Positions 24,234-36,738 of a stretch of DNA of 64,000 nucleotides are shown in pieces. Within the stretch, counting starts at the first letter, position 1. Each line of letters starts with the position of its first letter. Source of the DNA: Apostichopus japonicus (taxonomy: Eukaryota; Echinodermata; Holothuroidea; Aspidochirotida; Stichopodidae); contig NC_092572.1 in the NCBI RefSeq assembly GCF_037975245.1, positions 13,892,269 to 13,956,268 of the forward strand. Reading direction: 5' to 3'. The position numbers were made by a program, and so were the translations under genes. The notes below the pieces were generated by a model. The model searched no databases and had not been told where the DNA came from. It saw only the letters and a program-made list of their open reading frames with translations.

Positions 24234-26650
24234 CCTCTTCCTCTTCTTCAGGGTCTTTCAACTTTTCAGTACTAGAGCTATTTTTACTACTTATTTATGA
24301 GGAAACCCTTTTCCTCTTTCATAGTTTTAATTTTCTATCATATTAAGTCGACTCAGAATTCATGCAACTCTTGTTTTCTTTACAAGGTCACAATTTTTAC
24401 CTTTCCTTACCTGTCGCTTTTTCGTTTTCTTTCTCATTTTTTTTTTTATTAAATTGGAAGTTTTCTGATAAGTTAAGTGCAACAGAAACAGTCTGCTGGT
24501 AAAACAATTTAGTCCTAACTCCTAAAGAGATCATAGCATAAGAAACCTTTATCAATACTCAGCCAGTGAACAATTAACAATCAGTGTAAGATCCTTTAGA
24601 AGGAAATAGAAGTTATCTTAGATACAATCTATTTGATGTCTTCCCCAAGGTTTCATGGTTGGGGAGTGGAATATGACATCACAAAGTCATAGCGTCTTTT
24701 GTCAAAATGTCTATATGCTTCCAACTGTACTGTAATATAAGATTGTACACAACTACTCTATTGAAACAGCTGTCTATTTTCTCATCTGCCATTATGGAAA
24801 TGTGTTTTTTTTTTCTTTTCGTCTCTGCTTGTAAGTAGTTGTTGTCATGAAAGTGGCCCTCTCAACCTGACTTGAAAGCCATTATTTAATACTTGCAGGT
24901 GGATTAACTGTGTTGACTTTGAAAAACAAGAAATACTATGGGAACCCCTTGTCCATTTATATGCACATGTACTGGCAATTACAAGTACAACTACTAAGTT
25001 TCTAGTACTTAAAACTGGCAATTACAAATACAACTACTAAGTTTCTAGTACTTAAACACTTTTTTTTTATTCTCACTTCTCTGTCAACTTTGTGTGCAAT
25101 ACTTAAACATTTATTCTATTAGCTGATATTTTTTGTTTTGTTTCCAGGTTTGATTCATTATTACTTTAGGATGTGAGCATAAGACATCAAATTATTATTA
25201 TGATTATTGCTTCTCTGGCATTAAAACAACATGAACTTGTAGTTTTTTTCTTGCTTTTCCTTTCACATGATAATGCATATTTTAAGACCTTATTATTGTG
25301 GCAGTCCTTTGCTAGGGATTAATATAATAAACCATGACTGCTATTTAAAATTGGTCAATATATTGAAATATCTCTACTGCCTTTTAAAAATTTTGTGTAT
25401 TTCTTTGGCAATTTTGATGAGTAATCATTTCCATGATATTCATATTTAAAGAACAGTGTGTTCAAATATGGTACCAACTTCAGCATGTCAAAGTCTATGG
25501 AAGAATTTATGCTAGTAGTACTATAACTTATTGGTGATAATAATTAGTGTAAGGACAAAAAAAACTATGATTTAAAAAAAGAGTAGCCCTGGTGATGTTG
25601 AAGCCTACTCGAATGAAAGGGGGAGGGGGTTGGGTGGGGTGATAGAGTCCTCTCCCAGATGACAATAAAATTATAGACATCTATGGGTGCATAATGAAGC
25701 ATATTTGGGACTATTAATGAGGTAACTATTGTATTAGGTCTAAAGTCTAAAACAAGGTTGTGCTATCAATATTTTTTGTTTTGTTTTGTAAGGTTGAAAA
25801 GAGGAGGAGTGGGTTGTGTACACCCCAGGGGTCCACCTCTGAGTAGTATTTTGTGAGTGATATCGCTATTGCTCGATACTGAGGTACGTGGGTGCACACT
25901 ACGTCCAAAGACTGTTCCTGGATGTGATGATCACTGAAGATTCTATCTCTACAGTCCGTTGGAACGTTGTGTGTGTGCAAGACTTAATCAGTATCATCAT
26001 CCATTCTTTTATTACATAATACGTCCTTCTTGCCATTCTTTAGTACTTCTAACCTGAAAAAGCAACTCAAGTTAAATGACGACTCTACAGATGTATCTGT
26101 CTGTCTGTGTATTGTGTGTGTATTTGTTTCTCTTTGTTTTGTTTCATTTTATGGGGAAGGATGTGATAACATATAAGATAACATTAGACATCCCAATCTA
26201 TCATGTACTTTGTTATGTTATAAAAATCATGAATTAAATGCATGGCTATGCAGGAAAGTTCAGTTTCTCCCTGTATAGTGAGAGAATGTTTAGATTGCAC
26301 GAAAAAGTGCCTGAAGTTTCTGTTACCCAAAATCCATTTACATCAAACATAGAAAATGTGTGAAACATATATGAATGTGAACGGAAGTTGTTTGTAAAAA
26401 CATCTGATGACAGTTGGGGCTGGGGTGGTGGATGAGGATGTGAGAAATACCTCTCCCTGCATGAGAAAGAGAAAACAGAACAAAGTGGTAGGTGGACAAT
26501 GGTGAATGAACAAAGACATTGAACACAACACATGGCTTCCTCAAATTCATGTTTGACGTAAATTCCTACATATATCATTTACCTAAGTAAGGAGAATTCA
26601 GTTTTGTCTCTTGTGCATCACCACATGTGTGTATTAATTGATGTAATAAA
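24234..26650 (+). other. SEL1L3 3' UTR / downstream region
   Basis: A/T-rich, with no coding stretch. Candidate poly(A) signals are ATTAAA near 24448, AATAAA at 25664-25669 and AATAAA at 26645-26650. Which one is used cannot be told from sequence alone. Confidence 0.5.
24971..25056. repeat. Two-copy 43-bp direct repeat in the SEL1L3 3' UTR
   Basis: ACTGGCAATTACAAGTACAA then CTACTAAGTTTCTAGTACTT occurs twice back to back with one mismatch. It is probably a recent slip duplication. Confidence 0.85.
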
Positions 26651-26761
26651 TATTGTTAGTAAGAGTCATCATGCATGCTCTCCATTATGACTGTTCATTC
26701 GTTTCATTCAAGTCGTGATGCAATTTAAAAACTTTTCTTTTTTTATCTTGTTTTCTTGCAG

Positions 26762-26857
26762 CCTTTAACCAAAGGTCATGATAAACCAGCTGCCCTACGA
26801 TATTTTCTTGATGCTATCATTAAATTTGCACTCCCACAAATTAATTTATCAATTTAA
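26762..26857 (+). other. Exon-like island with possible Sel1 character (speculative)
   Basis: A strong acceptor (TTTTCTTGCAG, ending 26761) precedes a 31-codon frame ending TAA. It contains GHDKPAALRYFLDA, which resembles a Sel1 helix. Phase 0 fits splicing from SEL1L3 exon 21, so it could be an alternative last exon. It may equally be chance. Confidence 0.25.
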
Positions 26858-26966
26858 TTTTTCTGTCTTCCATAGTTTTTGGTAAACTTTGTCGAATGAA
26901 GCCTTACTTGTTAACGATACAGATGTCTTACATTGTTTGGTGCAGAATCTTGCATTCTATTACTTT

Positions 26967-27070
26967 GCTGGGAGACCCACTTGTACACTTTGTTGGGAGA
27001 CACACTTGTATACTTTGTTGGGAGACCCACTTTTATACTTTGTTGGGAGACCCACTGGTATACTTTGCAC
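26967..27070. repeat. 27-bp tandem repeat, four copies
   Basis: Units of TTGTTGGGAGACCCACTTGT followed by ATACTTTG, repeated four times with small changes. Noncoding. Confidence 0.85.
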
Positions 27071-27608
27071 ATTTCTGTGAGGCCTATATATTAAGCAACA
27101 TTCCTAGGTAGTAATGGCAGTCAGGCATAAATGCCGGTGATTTCTAGGGTTTGTGTAGATGTTAGTTTAAAATTCATTTCTAGGGATAGTGTAGAGGTTA
27201 GTTTAGCATGCCTTTCAGAAGGGTTTGACATTGAGAAATCTATGGTGATATCTGCATAACATTGGTCCCTGTGCACTAACAGAAATATACTCCTGGGATG
27301 CATCTTGTGCACCGTATGTAGAAATTTATAATAATGATAAAAAAATGGAGAATAATTGGTGTGAAACCATGAATGTTCCTACTTCTATTTCATGGTGCAA
27401 TGGAAATGTTTATTTTTCAGAGTAGCATATTAATCACATGCCTTATAATAGTATAACCCAAAATTATTTCAAGTTTAAGGACTTAGGTCCTGAATTTATC
27501 ATGGTAAGCTTCATTCAATCTATGGCATTGGTAACTATTTAATTCAAATCAATTTTTTTTCTTTCTCTCTACTGGAACTTTTTTTTACCTTTTTTTTCAA
27601 CTTTGCAG

Positions 27609-27663
27609 TTGACATTTATGAAATCTGTATCAAAGAAGTGACGATGAATAAATTTCAAGCCAA
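27609..27663 (+). other. Exon-like 55-base island (speculative)
   Basis: A long T-rich tract and TTTGCAG precede it, and CAA|GTAAGA follows. One frame is open (DIYEICIKEVTMNKFQA). No family was recognised and no neighbouring exon connects to it with certainty. Confidence 0.2.
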
Positions 27664-28289
27664 GTAAGAAATGATTAATTTATACCATCAGTGTTTTAAC
27701 TCCTTTTGTTTTTCCATCCAAAATTACATTCCAACAGGATCCTTTTAGTTTATAAAATTAAAGTAATGAACACTCCTTTAAAAATTTATCACTACTGCCC
27801 CCAAATGTTTAAGCAAACACAAAACAAACACTCACATTATTATATATATTTCAATATTTTGTAGACATCTATTAATGTTTCTTATCTAATGATTTATCAA
27901 TGGGTAGAAGTTCTCCTGCAGAACCCCGCAGGAGCTGTGCTTGCCATGGCTCGATCAGGCTGGTCCCCCTCCCCCTCTCCAACCGACACACTTCTGGGGA
28001 GGATGTTACCGAGAGTACTCATCAAATTGGAGAGAGATGAGGGGGTGGGGACATGATTCTTCTGATCTGTGTCAATTCTAATCCACTATGAAAGCCAACT
28101 AGAAAATGTTATATGTCAGCATCCAACCTACAACTGTTCCATTGATTAAATCATCTTTATCACAAAATCTGTTAAAGGAGAAAAAATTTAGAAAGCAAAG
28201 TGAAGTCCAGGATTATATATTCCGTAAGTTTCATATACTGCAAAATTACAAATAAACCAAATCAAAATACAAAAGATGTGCAAACTGGA

Positions 28290-28505
28290 GTAAATTATGT
28301 CAAGAGGGGTGAGACCATCCATTCCACCCCCTTCCTCTCCCTCCTCCCAGTTTATAATCTTATATTGAAACCATCTATTCCACCACCCACTCCCAGTTTA
28401 TAATCTTATATTGAGATTATCTATGCCACCCCCTCCCCACATCCTCTCCCAGTTAATTGAGATAATCTATTCCACCCTCACTCCCAGTTTATAATCTTAT
28501 ATTGA
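28290..28505. repeat. Diverged tandem repeat, about 45 bp, in the 24-33 kb intergenic region
   Basis: Three to four copies of CTCCCAGTTTATAATCTTAT, ATTGA and ATCTATTCCACC. The flanking sequence up to 29085 shows nothing else. Confidence 0.75.
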
Positions 28506-29084
28506 CAATGTTTCAAAATCAAATAGGGGCTTTTTACATTAATGAAAGCAACTTTTTTTTGGATAGATATTTACCTAAGTCACACCAGGGGTGAGTACAA
28601 GAAAATTCCATGTTTACCACAGAGGAATTGTCTACCAAATCATCGAGCTGCAACACTTAATGAAGTGGCCTGCCTCCTTACCGTGCAGGCAAATAAATAG
28701 AAACACAGTATTACATTCTGTGGATAATACATGTAAAAGGATGACCATGCCACAAGCCTGAATTCCATTGTTTCAACCATTTAATCAAAACATTTTCAAA
28801 GATTGTGTAATTTTGGTCAACCTGACTTTCCCACACTGCCAAGTAGACTTTTTCGAGAAGCAGCCCCTGCCTGACCGATATTAGTCATCGTAATATCTTC
28901 AACGTGACCAGAAACTTGCACAATGATTAGTCTAGAGCACCTACTGTATCTGCTAAACTAACCCAGGGTACAGGGAAGATTCTGGCCCCTTTCTTTCAAC
29001 CAAATTGTTTCTCACTGGCACTAGTCAATAATTGAATCATAAATTATAATTTTCCTCTATACATATATCTTACATAAAACAATG

Positions 29085-29345
29085 CTCACTGTGACACAAT
29101 AATGCATTCTTGGACATAATTATGCACATTTTAACATAATTATGCACATTGTAACATAATTATTCACATTTTAACATAATGATGCACATTTTAACATAAT
29201 TATTCACATTTTAACATAATTATTCACATTTTAACATAATTATTCACATTTTGACATAATTACTGTACGCACATTTTGACATAATTACCGTACGCTTATT
29301 TTGACATTTACTGTCTGCCCACATTTTGACATAATAATGTACATT
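29085..29345. repeat. 20-bp minisatellite (CACATTTTAACATAATTATG)
   Basis: About twelve units of CACATTTTAACATAATTATG and close variants. Later units change TTTTAAC to TTTTGAC and gain TACTGTACG insertions. Confidence 0.88.
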
Positions 29346-29659
29346 TTGAAATTAATTGTCCATAATTGACAGACTTTTTCATGTAGTAAACAAATCAAAT
29401 CTTACCATGGTTTCAAACATTGTATAACTACCAAAGTCTATGACTGCAAGTGTCATGATTGTCCATGATTAACATAACAATCTGTCTTTTATTATGATGA
29501 TTTACAACTACAAGTGAATATTACCTACCAGCCATTTTAATAAAGCTATGCATGTGACCCTACCTTGTAGCTCTGTGATTAAAGTGAATTGTTTCTCTAA
29601 GTGGAATTTTGCTACAGAAAGGGAAAGTGATTACGTCTTGAAATTTTCAATAAATGGAA

Positions 29660-30300
29660 GGCTGGCATGCCGTAAATACCATGTACAGTAATAAAGTACT
29701 GTGTTACAGTATCATCATACATACGACTGTAAAGTAGGCACTGTGTAAACACAATGTACAGTAAAATGTACTGCGTTACAGTATCATCATACATACTACT
29801 GTAAAGGACACCATATAAACACCATGTACAGTAATAAAGTACTGCGTTACAGTATCATAAAGTACACACAGTGTAAATACCATGTACAGTAATAAAGTAC
29901 TGCGTTACAGTATCATCATACATATGACTGTAAAGTACACACAGTGTAAATACCATGTACAGTAATAAAGTACTGTGTTACAGTATCATCATACATATGA
30001 CTGTAAAGGACACACCATGTAAATACCATGTACAGTAATAACGTACTGTGTTACAGTATCATCATACATATGACTGTTAAGGACACACCATGTTAACACC
30101 ATGTACAGTAATAAAGTACTGTGTTACAGTATCATCATACATATGACTGTTAAGGACACACCATGTTAACACCATGTACAGTAATAAAGTACTGTGTTAC
30201 AGTATCATCATACATATGACTGTTAAGGACACACCATGTTAACACCATGTGCAGTATTAGAGTACTGCGTTACAGTATCATCATACATACGACTGTAAAT
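29660..30300. repeat. 60-73 bp minisatellite, about nine copies
   Basis: The unit contains ACCATGTACAGTAATAAAGT, ACTGTGTTACAGTATCATCA, TACATATGACTGT and a variable spacer (AAAGGACACACCATGTAAAT). The last four units are almost identical, so they expanded most recently. Many short inverted words (GTACAGTA / TACTGTAC) could fold. Confidence 0.9.
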
Positions 30301-31884
30301 GCCACAGGTGTATTATTTATGGATAACATTGAAGGGAATTTTAGTTTTGGTATTTTAGGGTTACTGGCCAAGAAAAGAAATAATATTACAAACTGTTAAT
30401 TATGCTACATGCTCTTTTCATTCTAAATTGATGATGTCGATGATGATGTTGTTCGGAATATTTAATGTTAATGCATTGTTGTGTTTTTTAATTAATTTTC
30501 AATATCTAAAACCCAATCAGCACACTCCTTAACTTCTCATCTTTGTATGGGCTGATCCAATTTTGTTTGAGCATATAATACAAGTAGAGAACAAATTTGT
30601 AGCATATAAGTGCTATGACAGTAGAAAGAAAAATTCTCGGAGGGTCCGTCGAGAGCAGTGGGTCCAGGTCACAGCATACGGCAGGACCCTCCATGTCCCC
30701 ATTTTAAAGGGAAACTCCCTAAGTTCAGATTATTTTGTCGTGTGTCAGGAAAACCTGGGACCTGTATTGACATAATTTCCATTTGGGGAAACTTCAGATG
30801 TTTAAGGCACATTTACGTGTCAAAAAGGCATCAAAGGATAGTACATACTGTAGTATGACAGCTGATTTAATCCCACTATTAAAGGTTATCACTACTGGCT
30901 CCAAATTTTAGCACACTAGCAGCTTCTCAAACTTTCTTTACTACTGTAGAGGCTTTCATCCTTAAAAAAGTATTTCCCAGCTATTGAGGAAATAGTCAAA
31001 TTTAGACAGTTAAATTATCTCAGGATGGGGTAAACTACTTTTTTACAGTGGCAGTTAAAATGTTGATTGAAATTTGAGCATGTTTCGCGGCTATACTTAT
31101 GACCATTATTAAACAAGAAACATATTAAACACGCTCACAAAAATTAATAATAATTTGACCTACTATGATAATGTATAGCAGCCTCTAGAAATTAGCACAC
31201 ATTGCATAGTGGTAATCCAATGAACAGTCGATTAAAAAAAGACATTTAGTATGTGGAATGTCTGATTCATATATATAAAAAAAAATTGAATCAATAACAA
31301 ATTAGTCAAGAAAGAATTTGGTGGTAATAATAATGAATAATCGATCAAAATATGATCAGGAATTACAAAAGGCATCAACAACAAGAGTACGGCATACAAA
31401 CAAAACAAACATGAAACATCATCCTCTCGAACACCCTCCCCATCCTCCCGACCACCCTCCCCACCTCCTCCTCCATCCCAACTCCTTGTCACCAATTAAC
31501 TTTCCCGTACATACAGAATCATCCTTTATAAAATATTAGAAAAAATGCAGAATACACTCTTCAATACCCCTGTGAAACAAATTTATGCAATAACTTTTAA
31601 GTAAAAAAAAACAATAGTAGCCTATATGACACACAAACGCACATGTATACACAAGGACACTATGACGATAAGAATCAATTTTAATTTACTGTACTTTTCA
31701 CTGTTTCCAAACTCCAATACCACTGAAGTTCACACCCAAACATGTACACAACATTTAGGAGGCTTTAGTTTAAATTGGAAGACTGCACTATCATTTATTA
31801 ATTTTGAAACAAAGCCTCCCACTTTCTTTTTAAAGCAAAATCTTTCAGCTGCGTAGTCGCCACTAATATTAGGATATCTTTGAT
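30301..31884. other. Intergenic, no gene seen
   Basis: A/T-rich sequence. One GC-richer island at 30640-30780 contains an imperfect inverted pair, GGAGGGTCCGTC / GCAGGACCCTCC. A C-rich CCTCCCCATCCTCCCGACC stretch near 31430-31480 is low complexity. No coding similarity was seen on either strand. Confidence 0.5.
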
Positions 31885-32165
31885 GAAACTTACGTTACAC
31901 ACATGTGTACATGCTACAAGCCAAAGTAACATTATACACTTGAAACTTAGGTTACACAAATGTACAGTATATACTAGCTATGTACAAGCCAAAGTATGGT
32001 TACACACTTGAAACTGACGTTACACACATGTTGTACTTGCTACAAGCCAAAGTAATGTTACACACTTGAAACTTATGTTACACACATGTTGAACTTGCTA
32101 CAAACCAAAGTAACATTACACTCTTGAAACTTACGTTACACACATGTTGTACTTGCTACAATCCA
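31885..32165. repeat. 56-bp tandem repeat, about five copies
   Basis: Units of ACTTACGTTACACACATGTT followed by GTACTTGCTACAAGCCAAAG and TAACATTACACACTTGAA. Copies differ by single bases and small insertions. It ends 760 bases downstream of the TLCD5-like stop codon. Confidence 0.88.
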
Positions 32166-32502
32166 AACTTCCAAAATAAGACTAGGGAGCACGGCTTTGG
32201 AAAAGTAGCTGTTACCGTTAATGTTGTTGCTATTAATATAATTAAGTTCCCTTTAATACGGACATGGCACACGCCAGGTGTGGGGCAAATCATGAGAGGC
32301 TTTCATATGATTCTTTGACTGTATTTCCTTTCTTTTTTTGGAGGGGGAATGAAGGGGGCGGGTTGCGTTGGGATATACTGTATACCATTCTGGTCCGGCA
32401 TTCAAATTGACTACAAACTGGAAAATCTCAAGAGAATAGCCTTGCATTGTGTTCTACTTTGATAAATCATTTTCAGTTTTTAATATTTCAGATTCTTCAA
32501 TG

Positions 32503-32508
32503 CTTTAT
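32503..32508 (-). promoter_or_regulatory. Candidate poly(A) signal of the TLCD5-like gene
   Basis: The plus-strand TTTATT reads AATAAA on the minus strand, about 415 bases after the stop codon. Other A/T-rich variants occur nearby, so the choice is uncertain. Confidence 0.3.
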
Positions 32509-32923
32509 TAATGTTCTACAATATTGTCCAACCTATACAAAGAAAGACTGATCTTTTGCTGTTCTCAAGACAGTAAACTCTTGAATCTCCTTCCAATAAA
32601 TCAAGCCAACAAATCTAACTGTGCTTTCCAAAACATTTGCAACTATATATCTATCAAAAAAAATAACTTTTGTATAAACAAACAAAAACCCTGACCATAC
32701 CTGTAAATCTCTATAACAGTGTACGATCTGTTCTGCATCTTACAGCATGTTGCAAACATGTATATTCCTTTATAGTACTAGTCTTCTACAGTAGGCTACA
32801 CTGTACACTTCTAAACTTAACTCATTGAATTGCCATTTTTTTGTGCTTTTTCAAAACACCACATAATGAAGTATAAATACTGTATACAAACCACTGCAAT
32901 GGGTTTTTTTGTTTGTTTTTTGG

Positions 32924-34480
32924 TCAGCCACTAGTCGTTCCCAAATCTCCATTCGATACAAGTTTTCTCTGTTTCACGCCTACTTTGGACGTCCCGTTGA
33001 CGCCGTTCTGCGGTATGGTGTTGCCGTTCACGATGGCGCTCTTCTTCTTCCAGTTCCTGTACATCTTGCTGTACTTGTAGAATGCGAATCGAAAGATCCC
33101 TATCATGAAGCACCACGATACCAAGTACATCCCCATACCGCCCATCCTGAAAAACTTTGTCGGTTTGGGGTTGAAGTAGTGCGTGTAGAGTAGATACGTG
33201 CCCAGACAGGTACGGCAGAAGAAGAAAGTGGCCACGAAGAGGAAGTCGTTGACCTCGTAGTACCACGTCCCCGAGTGGCCCGTCTCTCTCATGAACCAAC
33301 GGAACTGAAGCAGAGGGTTGCTGATCTCGGAACCAAAGATGGCGGCGTTCACCTCTGTGCCCGAGATGCCCCAGCTCAAGGATACCACCATGGCGACGAT
33401 AGAGAGGACGTGGTGAAGCAACATGAGAGGGCTCTCCTGACCCCAGAACCAGAGACACCATCCAAAATCGAATAGAAAGTATCCGAGACAGAGCATCAGA
33501 GTGAGGACTTCATAGACAGTGTTGGGACCACCTAGATGGCAGATGATGAAGGAAGGAGATGAAGGGAGAGTTAATCATGCTTGCTTTGAGCATTAATTAC
33601 TGAGTGTTTAATGTGTGATTAACTATTACTAAGTCTCATTAATGAGTGACTGAGTGATTAATTTACGGAGTGTTAGCTCAGTGGTTAACGCCGGTGCCTT
33701 TCAATCATAAGGTCCCCAGTTCGAGTCACTCCCAGATTAATGTATATCGTTCAGTTACAGAGTTGTTGACAATTGACAATTCATAATCATGGACGTTAAA
33801 TATGAATGTAAGAGACTGACTTGGGTCAGCTTGCGGCTTTGATAAGCCAATGAGGCTTCTTCGCGAGTTCCTGCTTGCAGGAGGATCTAAAATACATACA
33901 TACATACATACTGTACATGTGGATTACTGTATGTAGGTTACACAGAATCAGAGGATGTGTACTGAGGATGACCCTGAGGTCACAACAGAATCCACCTTGA
34001 TGGAGGGCCATAGGACAGACAAGGGGAACCATGCTTGCTGTAAGGTTAATTGTGGATTGGGTCCATAGAATATTTCATTTCATTATTATTTTCATGTTTA
34101 TTATTTTTGTTTATTTTTTTTACCGCATGCGATAAATCAAGCTCCTCGCAGTCACCTTTTGGGTGCAATCGCACTCTCACGTGCCTCAATAGCAAAGGTT
34201 TTTTATTTGCAAACGGCTTGTTTATAACTACTGGATCTATAGCTTTATAATACAAACCTGGATCGGTAAAAAGCCAAGGGTTGAAGTAGACTCCAAAGAC
34301 AAAACTCATGCCGGTGATGATGACCGCATGGGTGAGGGTCACCACTCGACAGTGCCACTCATAGCTACGGGAAGGACTCTTCAAGCAGAGGATGTTGTAA
34401 TAGGCAAACCAAAAGAACATTGACGATATCACACCGAGAATCAGTCTGTGCGGTGGAGAGGTGTCGAACATGAACTCCAT
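32924..34480 (-). CDS. TLCD5: TLC-domain membrane protein, TLCD5/TMEM136-like
   Basis: Two coding exons on the minus strand: 34480-34258 (start ATG, 74 codons plus one base) and 33531-32924 (stop). Acceptor CATCTAG, donor CCAG|GTTTGT; phase 1 joins to DPGGPNTVYEV. About 276 residues with several hydrophobic helices. TLC-family marks are the LLHHVLSI motif at about residues 112-119 and the TEVNAAIFGSEISNPLLQFR and WFMRETG stretches, which match the TLCD5 subfamily. TLC proteins are multi-pass membrane proteins related to ceramide synthase and TRAM; the role of TLCD5 is not settled. The C-terminal tail is Asn/Lys-rich and poorly conserved. The 5' end lies in an exon with an acceptor at about 34519 (AATTCAAG|GTTTGAAG), so a noncoding first exon is expected farther upstream. 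The intron holds a SINE. Confidence 0.88.
33669..33912 (+). mobile_element. tRNA-derived SINE with (CATA)n tail
   Basis: The head GTTAGCTCAGTGGTTAACG is a textbook A-box region and AGTTCGAGTC near 33718-33727 a B-box. The body contains GGCTTTGATAAGCCAATGAG and GCGAGTTCCTGCTTGCAGG. It ends in TACATACATACATAC. It sits in the intron of the TLCD5-like gene, opposite in orientation. This is a third SINE family, distinct from those at 571/6053 and 8297. Confidence 0.82.
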
Positions 34481-34518
34481 GATGGTAATTGTCTCCTCGT
34501 TGCGGGAGGACTTCAAAC

Positions 34519-36195
34519 CTTGAATTAATAAAAGGGGGGGGGGGGGGAGAAATAACATTCAATACTGAACAAAGCACATGTATACAACTGGACATTTAGT
34601 GAATGAAAACTATATAAAAAATCGAACTGCTTGTCCAATGTTCAAAGTTGATGAGCTGGGATGCATTTATGTGACTTTTTGTGGAGTTCTAAGCCCATAA
34701 ACAAAATCTGATTGATTCATATAAATATACTTTTGTTATTAAAAACAGTATGGATTACTTTACGGTAAAAAACAGCTACACATTAAATGGGTTTGAACAT
34801 TATGTCCCAATACACAGATCTGTGGCATCAGGCCATGCACCCCTGAACGACACTGTTTTTCCTAATGATATTGAGTGTGCAAAACTTTCCTTTCATGATT
34901 TGGAAGATCTGTGTAACAAAATTCAAACTCCATTACCACAATTGTTGTAATTAAAATGGAAGGATATTATCGAATGGTTCTCACCCAAAAATTTACCAAA
35001 TTACGACAAATTGCATGAACAAAGAGGCAAGTAGGGTCCAAGGGCATGAGAAGAGAATGACTTCAAACACAAAAATGGTATGAGAGAATGTGTACACTCT
35101 GAGGGTCAGTGAAGCTCTGCCGTCCTTCTTTATTCTAGCATACAGAAACACTGGTTTAGCTATTTATAAAACACAAGCTTGATAGGGCCTACCAAATTCT
35201 GCCATAGATATAAGGAATGAATTGAATTGAACATCTGGTCAACATAATGTAAATTGACATACTGTGTATACCAATCATGTACAACATGCCCAGTGCAGCT
35301 GTATAAGTAATGACTTAACCCTACACTCTCACTAAAATGCAACAAAAATCACATAGCTAAACAGGCCTAGGCTAGTAATATTACTAGGCCAGGAATTAAC
35401 AGTACTTACTTAGGCTTACTTAGCCTCGTAGCAATCACAGGCATTCCCAAGAAAATCCTGGAAGGAGCTTACCAGAAATAGGATAAAGTATACTGCAAAA
35501 TGTTGAAAAGGAACACACCATTTAAAAAATGTTCAGACTCAAATCAGCATTCATTTAAGCTACAGTATTGCCTTTGGCTTCATTCTTGTGTAAAAACATT
35601 GCAAAGCTAACAAACTTCTAATTTGTTTTACATTCCATTGCTATAAAGGTGCCACAAATAGTTTCATTATAGGTTCCAAAAAAAATCTCTCGACTATTTT
35701 CAGTGATAAATGCCGAATAGCCTTAATTAGGCGTATCTAGTTTAGGACAAGCATTGTTAGCATAGGTCTAACTCTAAAGAGTAAAGTTAATAGGATATCA
35801 TACAGTCCAGTACAGTTAGCCACCGTAGCTTTAACTTTAACAAGTTAGTATATACCTAGCCTAGCCTAGAATACCTGTAACATAACTGATGAGCACTTCG
35901 CTGCAACATAAAATGAATTGATTCACGTTTGCTGATTACCCGAAAACGCCTACACGTATTTCCCTGCTAATTTTCAGTTTTTTTGCGTTTTCTACACTTG
36001 ATTACCGGTCTACAATTTAGCCAGCAACAGCGCGCTGATAAAACAGTAGCAGCTCCCTGGTTGAACAGTTCAGTGTACACACACACTAGTACTGTACGTA
36101 GCAACGTACCGGTACCAAGTTAGCCTCATTGAAGGTAGCAGCCACTAAGAGCAGCCACTAAGGAAAAACATGACAAACAGTACTTCTAGGTATGG
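34519..36195. other. Upstream region of the TLCD5-like gene
   Basis: No coding sequence seen. The first noncoding exon and promoter of the minus-strand gene should lie here. The somewhat GC-richer segment at 35900-36150, with ACCGGTC and GCGCGC, is a candidate promoter, but no TATA box or clear exon border could be chosen. Confidence 0.35.
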
Positions 36196-36204
36196 AACGC
36201 CAAA

Positions 36205-36335
36205 AGGAATACCGGTGGCGCTACTACCCTAAATCGGAGAGAGCCTTATAAGGCTCTGAAATCGGAGGTGCTACTACTCTAAACTCGAGGTGCTACTACC
36301 CTAAGCAGGAGGTGATACTACTCTAAACAGAAGGT
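36205..36335. repeat. Short tandem repeat (GAGGTGCTACTACCCTAAA)
   Basis: Four to five imperfect units of GGTGCTACTACCCTAAAT, one interrupted by GAGAGCCTTATAAGGCTCT, which is a near-perfect inverted repeat. Confidence 0.75.
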
Positions 36336-36359
36336 GCTCCCTGTATGCTTCAGTACACT

Positions 36360-36690
36360 GTGGTGTACCTTACCACGCTGTGGACTGGTGGCCCCCTGAA
36401 TTTTTTCGATTAATTTGAGCTATCGACCTAGTTGAGAGGTTCAATGAGCACCACATTAATGTAGATTGTTAATGAGTGCGTGTGTCGGTGGATGAGGGTA
36501 TGTGTCCAATTTTTGGCCGAAACACATTGTGGTAGATTTGTATTAACTTACTATTAACTACTTAGCTACCCCGCCCCGTATACACGTTTTAACTCGCTTA
36601 TAATTTAGCCCTTTAATAGATAGACTCACAAATACCACCATTCTTTAGTGTGATTTCTTGTTGTGTTTTATAACGGGAATACTACATACA
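36360..36690 (+). mobile_element. Probable 5' LTR of a gypsy-type retroelement (start uncertain)
   Basis: Sequence ending ACTACATACA is followed by TTGGTGACGAA, the usual spacing of an LTR end and tRNA primer-binding site, and then by a gag-like frame. The 5' border is not fixed; TGTGGTGTACC at about 36360 is one candidate. No second LTR was found. Confidence 0.45.
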
Positions 36691-36738
36691 TTGGTGACGA
36701 AAGTTTCTTTCCAGTGTTATTTTTTGGTTTTGTCAAAA

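Noticed and set aside
29085-30300. CRISPR-like regular repeats
   Set aside because: These are direct tandem minisatellites without unique spacers, in an animal genome.
32931-33461. Second long minus-strand frame overlapping the TLCD5-like exon
   Set aside because: It is the shadow of the real TLC frame, which has helices, the HH motif and matching splice phase.
36663-36738. Upstream start for the 36.7-kb gag frame
   Set aside because: It would lie in the LTR end and primer-binding site; the ATG at 36739 has the Gag-like sequence right after it.
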